Shown: piece after piece, positions 5,692 to 9,956 of the stretch | How the letters are laid out: each line of letters starts with the position of its first letter | Position numbering within the stretch: position 1 is the first letter of the stretch | Assembly (NCBI GenBank): GCA_002389055.1 | Contig: DGNT01000145.1 | Span: 46,299-56,254, forward strand | Origin: Alcanivorax sp. UBA4485 | GTDB taxonomy: Bacteria; Pseudomonadota; Gammaproteobacteria; Pseudomonadales; Alcanivoracaceae | Length of the DNA: 9,956 bases | Reading direction: 5' to 3' | Notes under the pieces: generated by a model | Database searches by the model: none | Told to the model about the DNA's origin: nothing | What the model saw: only the letters and a program-made list of their open reading frames with translations | Made by a program: the position numbers and the translations under genes

Positions 5692-7329
5692 TTAACGCCG
5701 GGGCAGGCGGTACAGCCCGGCGTCGCGGTCAGCGGTGAAGAACAGATCCCCGTTGGCCGCTTCCACCACGTCATTGAACACGCCGGTGGGCGGCAGGCCG
5801 TCCAGCGCCGGCAGCCCCACGGGCAGCCCCTTGGCCAGCGTGCGGGTGGCGCCGTCCACCGGATCAATCTCCAGCAGACGCTGCTTGCCCACTTCCATCA
5901 CCAGTAGCTTGCCCGCCGCGCTGACGCTGATGCCTTCCGGCACCGCCAGGCCGTCACGGACCCGCCGCTTGGACCAATCCGTCGGGTTCACCGCCCACAC
6001 GGAACCGCCCGCCGTGGTCACGAACAGGCTCGAACGGTCGCCGTTGAACGCCATACCCGCCGGGCCGGCCAGCGCCACCACCACGGCCTCGCGCTGTTCG
6101 CCCTGCTCGCCACTGACACGCACCAGGCTGCCGGAGCCGAGTTCCGCCACCAACAGGCTGCCGTCCGCCAGTTGCACGGCGTCGTGGGGCGCCTTGAAGT
6201 CGTGGAAGCCGTGGGTCATCTCACCGCTGGCGCGGTCGAACACCTGCACCGTGCCGGTGGCCCAACTGGTCAGGACCACCACGTTCTGATCCGCCCAGGC
6301 GTTGAGCGGGTACTCCAGATGCGACGCCCACATGCGCCCCACTTCTCGAATTTCACCGCTGCCGGTATCCATCACGCGGTAAGCAAAGGTGTCGGCGATA
6401 TGGAGTTCGTCGCCCACCATCGCCAGCCCGGAGGGCGCGGCCAGACGGGTGCGTACCAGATCCCGCACCCGGCCGTCGGCCAGATCCACTTCCTGAATGC
6501 TGTTGTCGGCCATATTGGAGACGTAAATCAGACCGGCCTTTTTATCGATGGCCAGGTTGTCCAGCGACGGGCTGAGCTGCGCGACGCGGACTTTTTCGGC
6601 CCGACCCGGCGTCACCCGCAGCAGTTCCCCGGTGGCGGTATCGACCACGTACAGACGTCCCTGGCCGTCGAAGTTCACCGCCGCCGGAATCTGAAAGCCA
6701 TCGGCGACGGTTTCCATTTCACCGCTGTCCACATTGACGCGAACCACCTTGCCCTTGAACCAGAGCGGGCCATAGAGATAACCGTCGGGGCCGAATTCAA
6801 AGCCGTTAAGGCCGCCCATGCCCTCGATGATCTTGCGCGGCGGCTGCTCACCGCGACGGTCGATCTCGTACAAGGCGTCGCCCATGAACACCTGGGTGGC
6901 GAACAGACGGCCGTCATCGGTATAGGCCAAGGAATTCAGGCCGGGCAACCCGCTGGCGACGGTGCGGATTTCACCGGCCGCGTTACGGATGCGCAGCTCG
7001 CCCACCAGGTAGGCGGTCCAGGCGATCTCGCCGTCGGGCCCGAACGCCACGTCATCGGCCATGCCCACCGGCGGCGCCACGAACGGGCTGACCGAGCCGG
7101 TCTCCCGGTCCACCAGGGACAGGGACTGCCCCACGACGCTGCCGGCCAGCAGACGGCCCGCGGGGTCGACACCCAGACCGTGCACGCCCAGATAGGGCAA
7201 CGGCCCCTCGACCACGACCGGTTGTCCGTATTCCGCCTCCGGGGGCGGCGGCGGCGCGGTACTGCAGGCGGCGGCGCCGAGCACCAGGGCACTCAACGAC
7301 AACCAGCGGCATTGTGTTAAAGGATTCAT
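5692..7329 (-). CDS. NHL/SMP-30-like beta-propeller lipoprotein
   Basis: A 545-residue lipoprotein. The signal segment LSLSALVLGAAAC places the lipidated Cys at residue 22, followed by a PPPPP linker. The rest is built from repeated units of roughly 35-50 residues of the form 'G-hydrophobic-DPxGxLxVxxxxxxxLxxVD..G'. Examples are GVHGLGVDPAGRLLAG, GLNGFEFGPDGYLYG and VPEGISVSAAGKLLVMEV. I count about twelve units by eye, which would make two six-bladed propellers in tandem. Such folds occur in SMP-30/gluconolactonase-type lactonases and in NHL-repeat proteins used for binding. I cannot place a set of metal-binding active-site residues with confidence, so enzymatic activity is undecided. The ATG at 7329 has GGGAGAG 7 nt upstream. 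It follows nfi by 40 nt on the same strand and is probably the last gene of that transcript. A long open frame on the opposite strand is a GC-driven shadow. Confidence 0.85.
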   Translation of the reverse strand: MNPLTQCRWLSLSALVLGAAACSTAPPPPPEAEYGQPVVVEGPLPYLGVHGLGVDPAGRLLAGSVVGQSLSLVDRETGSVSPFVAPPVGMADDVAFGPDGEIAWTAYLVGELRIRNAAGEIRTVASGLPGLNSLAYTDDGRLFATQVFMGDALYEIDRRGEQPPRKIIEGMGGLNGFEFGPDGYLYGPLWFKGKVVRVNVDSGEMETVADGFQIPAAVNFDGQGRLYVVDTATGELLRVTPGRAEKVRVAQLSPSLDNLAIDKKAGLIYVSNMADNSIQEVDLADGRVRDLVRTRLAAPSGLAMVGDELHIADTFAYRVMDTGSGEIREVGRMWASHLEYPLNAWADQNVVVLTSWATGTVQVFDRASGEMTHGFHDFKAPHDAVQLADGSLLVAELGSGSLVRVSGEQGEQREAVVVALAGPAGMAFNGDRSSLFVTTAGGSVWAVNPTDWSKRRVRDGLAVPEGISVSAAGKLLVMEVGKQRLLEIDPVDGATRTLAKGLPVGLPALDGLPPTGVFNDVVEAANGDLFFTADRDAGLYRLPRR

Positions 7330-7369
7330 GTACGCTCTCCCTGTTTGTTATCGATGTTGTCGATCCAGA

Positions 7370-8077
7370 TTAGCGCAGCGCATCCAGGCGGGCGAGCCAC
7401 CGTTGTCCCCGGTTCGAGGCCAGGCCGTCCGCCCAGCGGGTGGTCTCGGGGAGCCGGTAGCGGGTGGTGCAGGTCATCACCAGATCCAGCGCGGTGGCCA
7501 GATCGGTGCGGTGACCGGGGGACACGATCAGCGGCCGGGTACCGACCCGGGTACGCAGCACGGCGCCCAAGGTGTCGCCGGCGCGATCCAGCAACGGCGT
7601 CCACTCGCCGCGTCCCTCCGGCACCTCGCCGTGACGGCCGGTGAGGCGCTTCTTGGCGACCCCCACCGTCGGCATGCCGGTCAGCACCCCCAGATGGGCG
7701 GCGATGCCCAGGCGGCGCGGATGGGCGATGCCGTGGCCGTCGCAAAGCAACACGTCGGGAGAGACGCGCAGTTGCTCCAGCGCGCGCAGAATCACCGGGC
7801 ACTCGCGGAACGACAACAGCCCGGGCACATACGGAAAGGCCACCGGAAGCCGTGCCAGCGCGTAATCGAGCGGCTCCAGGGTGCGGTAATCCAGGACCAC
7901 CACCGCTGCCCTGGCGGTGTCCCGGTTTTCGAAGCCCACATCAACGCCCGCCACCGTGCGCACCGGCGGCAAATCGTCGCTCAACCTGACTTGAGTCGCG
8001 CTGTCTTGCTGGATGCGCCGGGCCCGCGACGCGTCCATGTCGGCCCACTCCTGTTGCAACCGCTCGGCACTGATCAT
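7370..8077 (-). CDS. nfi: Endonuclease V (deoxyinosine 3' endonuclease)
   Basis: Cuts DNA at the second phosphodiester bond 3' to deoxyinosine, starting repair of deaminated adenine in the cytoplasm. The 235-residue length is close to the E. coli enzyme (about 223). Motifs in family order: AGVDVGF with metal ligand Asp46; PYVPGLLSFRE, containing the family's PYxPG wedge (Pro82-Gly86) and Glu92; CDGHGIAHPRRLGIA with Asp113; VGVAKK with Lys142/Lys143; SPGHR (186-190); and RLPETTRWAD near the C terminus with Asp217. The key active-site residues I can place are present, so it should be active. The ATG starts directly after the TGA of the upstream TetR-type gene. Its ribosome binding site, AAGGGGGG, lies inside that gene's last codons, implying translational coupling. 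GC is very high (91 of 120 at 7561-7680), in contrast to the TetR gene. Confidence 0.96.
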   Translation of the reverse strand: MISAERLQQEWADMDASRARRIQQDSATQVRLSDDLPPVRTVAGVDVGFENRDTARAAVVVLDYRTLEPLDYALARLPVAFPYVPGLLSFRECPVILRALEQLRVSPDVLLCDGHGIAHPRRLGIAAHLGVLTGMPTVGVAKKRLTGRHGEVPEGRGEWTPLLDRAGDTLGAVLRTRVGTRPLIVSPGHRTDLATALDLVMTCTTRYRLPETTRWADGLASNRGQRWLARLDALR

Positions 8078-8815
8078 TCAACCCCCCTTCTCATCCCTGG
8101 AAGCCCGATCTTTGCTGGATAGAATCGCCGCCAGCGCCGCTGGCGACAACGGCGCGTCGATCATCGAGGCGCTCAGGGTGATCAAATCCTCGATGCGCGC
8201 CCACGCGTCGGCGTGGCTAAACTCGGGGCCCTTTATGTGCTGAATCTGCTCGAGCGCGGCCAACCCGTTAAGCTGTATGTCCACGACACTAACGAATCGC
8301 TGGTTAATGATTTCCGGCGGCGTATAGGGCTTCGATAGGTGCAAGGCCGCCAGACATTCATCCAAACCAAGGCCATAACGCCCTTGGAATTGACGCCAGA
8401 TTTCCCGGTCAACGCGAAGTTGCACCAAGAAGCGCATGTAGTGGCCTGGTGTGCCGGCGTTATCCAAAAGATGCTCCGCGAGCGGCATGAGGCAGCAACG
8501 CGCTACTTGCTCCGCACTCAACGTCAAACCGTCACCCTCCGCGTGCGCCTGCTTGAGCATCTCACTACGTCGCGCATCTAGTGGTATCGAGCGCAACTGC
8601 AGCACGGATTCGACAATCGCTTCCCGCGACCCGAAATGGTAATGAATTACGGATTCGTTTTTTTGTCCGGCATACTCTCGAATCTCTCGTAACGTAGCAC
8701 CCTGTAGCCCCTTCGTCGCAAACACTCGCTCCGCCGCTAACGTCAGATCAAGACGCGTACCTTTAAGGACCCGCGTTTTGCTTTTAGAGTCCCGTTCATC
8801 ACTTCTTGCAGCCAT
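8078..8815 (-). CDS. TetR/AcrR-family transcriptional regulator
   Basis: A 245-residue DNA-binding repressor-type protein. The N-terminal TetR domain is clear: LDLTLAAERVFATKGLQGATLREI leads into the helix-turn-helix at about 41-60, ending in the family hallmark HYHFGSREAIVESVL. The long, mainly helical C-terminal domain (from about 85) would bind an unknown ligand and form the dimer. I chose the ATG at 8815, which has AAAGG 9 nt upstream. A TTG one codon earlier (8818) is the alternative and is closer to that site. Five 60-nt lines (8341-8400 and 8521-8760) contain 165 G+C of 300 (55%), far below the adjoining nfi. Its neighbours on the same strand are the hydrolase 45 nt upstream and nfi immediately downstream. 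The likely targets are its own cluster, by analogy with TetR genes in general. The short AT-rich gap before it (8816-8860) could hold its own promoter, but I see no convincing boxes or palindrome there. Confidence 0.93.
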   Translation of the reverse strand: MAARSDERDSKSKTRVLKGTRLDLTLAAERVFATKGLQGATLREIREYAGQKNESVIHYHFGSREAIVESVLQLRSIPLDARRSEMLKQAHAEGDGLTLSAEQVARCCLMPLAEHLLDNAGTPGHYMRFLVQLRVDREIWRQFQGRYGLGLDECLAALHLSKPYTPPEIINQRFVSVVDIQLNGLAALEQIQHIKGPEFSHADAWARIEDLITLSASMIDAPLSPAALAAILSSKDRASRDEKGG

Positions 8816-8860
8816 CAATTCAAGCCTTTCAGCAACCTTTAATGCTCCGATATTAACAGC

Positions 8861-9886
8861 TCATGAACCGGCAAGCAGGCGCGCCATCGCCCGCCACCAT
8901 TGGGCCATGGCGACGGGCTCCCGGCCGGGGGCGCCGGCGGCGTGCCCGTAATCGGAGTCGAGCACCTCAACACGGACGTCGGCGATCAGCGCGGCCTCGT
9001 GGCCGGCATCCTCGACTGTGAAGTACAGATCGGTCCGCGACGGCATGATCAGAGTGCGCGCGCTGATCGCGCCCAGCGCGGCGTGGTAATCCCCGCCATA
9101 CAGGCCGTTGTCGCCGGGGTCGGCGCTTTCCCAGGCGTGCATCACCGCAAGCAGATCATTGGCGTCCTGGGCCAGGTGGTCCTGCTCCCAGAAGCGCAAC
9201 AGTGCGTCGATATCGGCGAACCCCAGATCGCGGTACAGGCCGCGCCGAAAGAACGCCTGGCTGTAGGCCCAGCCGGCGTAGACCCGGGCAAACGCCTTGA
9301 GCCCGGCCTCGGGTGGCTGCTGGTAGTCGCCACCGTTGTACACCGGGTCCGCCATCAAGGCACTGCGCACGCCGTCGAGAAACACCCGGTTGTGGGGCCA
9401 GCAACGAGCGGTGGCGCACACCGGCAGCAAACGCCGCACCCGCTGCGGATGCAGCGCTGCCCATAGAAAGGACTGCATGCCGCCCATGGACCAGCCGGTG
9501 GCCAGGGCGATGTCCACGTCTCCGAACCAGGCCTGCAGCGCCCGGCGCTGGGCCTCCACATTGTCGTCCAGGGTCACGGCGGGGAAGCGGCGCCCCGCCT
9601 GTGACGGGTGGCTGCGGCTCGGCGAGCTGGCGCGGCCATTACCGAACATATCGAACAGGACCACGCAGTAATCGCCGCCGGCCAGCGGACCGCCCGCACC
9701 AACAAGGGGCAGGCTGCCCTCATAAGTGCCACCGTAGTAGCACGGCACGATCACCAGATTGTCCCGGCGCGCGTTCAACGCACCGATCTGGTATCCGGTC
9801 AGCACGGCGTCCCGCAACACGCCGCCTTCTTTAAGCGGCAGATCACCTAGCCGAATCTCTCTGTTAAACCCTTGTTTCTCAACCAC
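8861..9886 (-). CDS. Alpha/beta hydrolase related to homoserine O-acetyltransferase (MetX-like)
   Basis: A 341-residue cytoplasmic alpha/beta-hydrolase-fold protein without signal peptide. The nucleophile elbow GWSMGG gives Ser133, PSRTDLYFTVEDA gives Asp286 and SDYGHAAGAPG gives His315, a complete catalytic triad in the right order. The GxSMGGMQ elbow, the preceding DNVEAQRRAL helix and the helical lid before the Asp resemble the homoserine acetyltransferase branch. The usual MetX marks around the substrate site are not clear and there are no other methionine-biosynthesis genes here. An esterase or acyltransferase of unknown substrate is therefore more likely than true MetX. Translation probably starts at a GTG (9884-9886) with GAGGAG 7 nt upstream; the next in-frame ATG would remove much of the fold. 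It is the first gene of the leftward cluster and lies 45 nt ahead of a TetR gene that may control it. Confidence 0.88.
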   Translation of the reverse strand: MVEKQGFNREIRLGDLPLKEGGVLRDAVLTGYQIGALNARRDNLVIVPCYYGGTYEGSLPLVGAGGPLAGGDYCVVLFDMFGNGRASSPSRSHPSQAGRRFPAVTLDDNVEAQRRALQAWFGDVDIALATGWSMGGMQSFLWAALHPQRVRRLLPVCATARCWPHNRVFLDGVRSALMADPVYNGGDYQQPPEAGLKAFARVYAGWAYSQAFFRRGLYRDLGFADIDALLRFWEQDHLAQDANDLLAVMHAWESADPGDNGLYGGDYHAALGAISARTLIMPSRTDLYFTVEDAGHEAALIADVRVEVLDSDYGHAAGAPGREPVAMAQWWRAMARLLAGS

Positions 9887-9956
9887 TCTCTCTCTCCTCG
9901 CTGGCCGGATCGAACAAGCCCGCCAGGCCGCGGATCCGAAATTATATATACAGGCT
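9887..9956 (-). promoter_or_regulatory. Promoter region of the hydrolase-led cluster
   Basis: On the minus strand a perfect TATAAT occurs at 9946-9941 inside an AT-rich run in otherwise GC-rich DNA. The matching -35 would fall beyond the window, so it cannot be checked. Transcription would start near 9934, leaving a leader of about 50 nt. The palindrome CGGATCCG (9931-9938) overlaps the predicted start and is echoed by CCGGATCG at 9905-9912. It is a possible operator for the nearby TetR protein, though both are short. Confidence 0.45.

Noticed and set aside
6172..7320. Open frame of 382 codons on the plus strand across the propeller gene
   Set aside because: The translation is His/Gln/Gly-rich without motifs, and the minus-strand gene has a lipobox, repeats and a ribosome binding site.

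Overview
The window looks like a chromosomal segment of a GC-rich gammaproteobacterium. The pyruvate kinase closely resembles the gammaproteobacterial PykA type. The mix of a crotonase, a porin, an alpha/beta hydrolase and envelope lipoproteins would suit a lipid- or hydrocarbon-using marine genus such as Alcanivorax/Alloalcanivorax. That genus guess is an impression from content and composition, not a search result. There are no transposases, phage genes, CRISPR arrays, tRNAs or rRNAs. I see no obvious new defence or mobile system. The least ordinary parts are non-coding (a hairpin cluster, and a motif-dense porin upstream region) and one gene cluster of odd composition.

Plus-strand half (1-5674). 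A cluster of stem-loops at 47-132 precedes pykA (249-1694). A crotonase-fold gene follows 65 nt later (1760-2635) and may be co-transcribed with pykA. Next comes a 586-nt gene-free region (2636-3221) with three evenly spaced TGTTCC/GGAACA elements, two copies of an ATACC-N4-GGTAT palindrome 111 bp apart, two candidate promoters and a probable structured leader. It feeds an outer-membrane porin-like gene (3222-4625), whose GC content is visibly lower than its neighbours. A strong intrinsic terminator (4669-4706) isolates the porin. A lipoprotein gene (4790-5674) with a CsgG/FlgT-like look ends this half.

Minus-strand half (9956-5692). Four genes run leftwards with short gaps: a MetX-like alpha/beta hydrolase (9886-8861), a TetR-type regulator (8815-8078), endonuclease V nfi (8077-7370) and a large beta-propeller lipoprotein (7329-5692). 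Gaps are 45, 0 and 40 nt, and the TetR stop abuts the nfi start. A consensus -10 box lies just upstream of the hydrolase, so one transcript could cover all four. This block converges with the plus-strand lipoprotein gene across only 17 nt.

How the genes fit together: pykA supplies pyruvate at the end of glycolysis, the crotonase probably works in acyl-CoA metabolism, and the porin passes solutes across the outer membrane. The hydrolase and TetR pair could form a locally regulated unit. The presence of nfi (repair of deaminated adenine) and a propeller lipoprotein in the same run has no evident functional logic.
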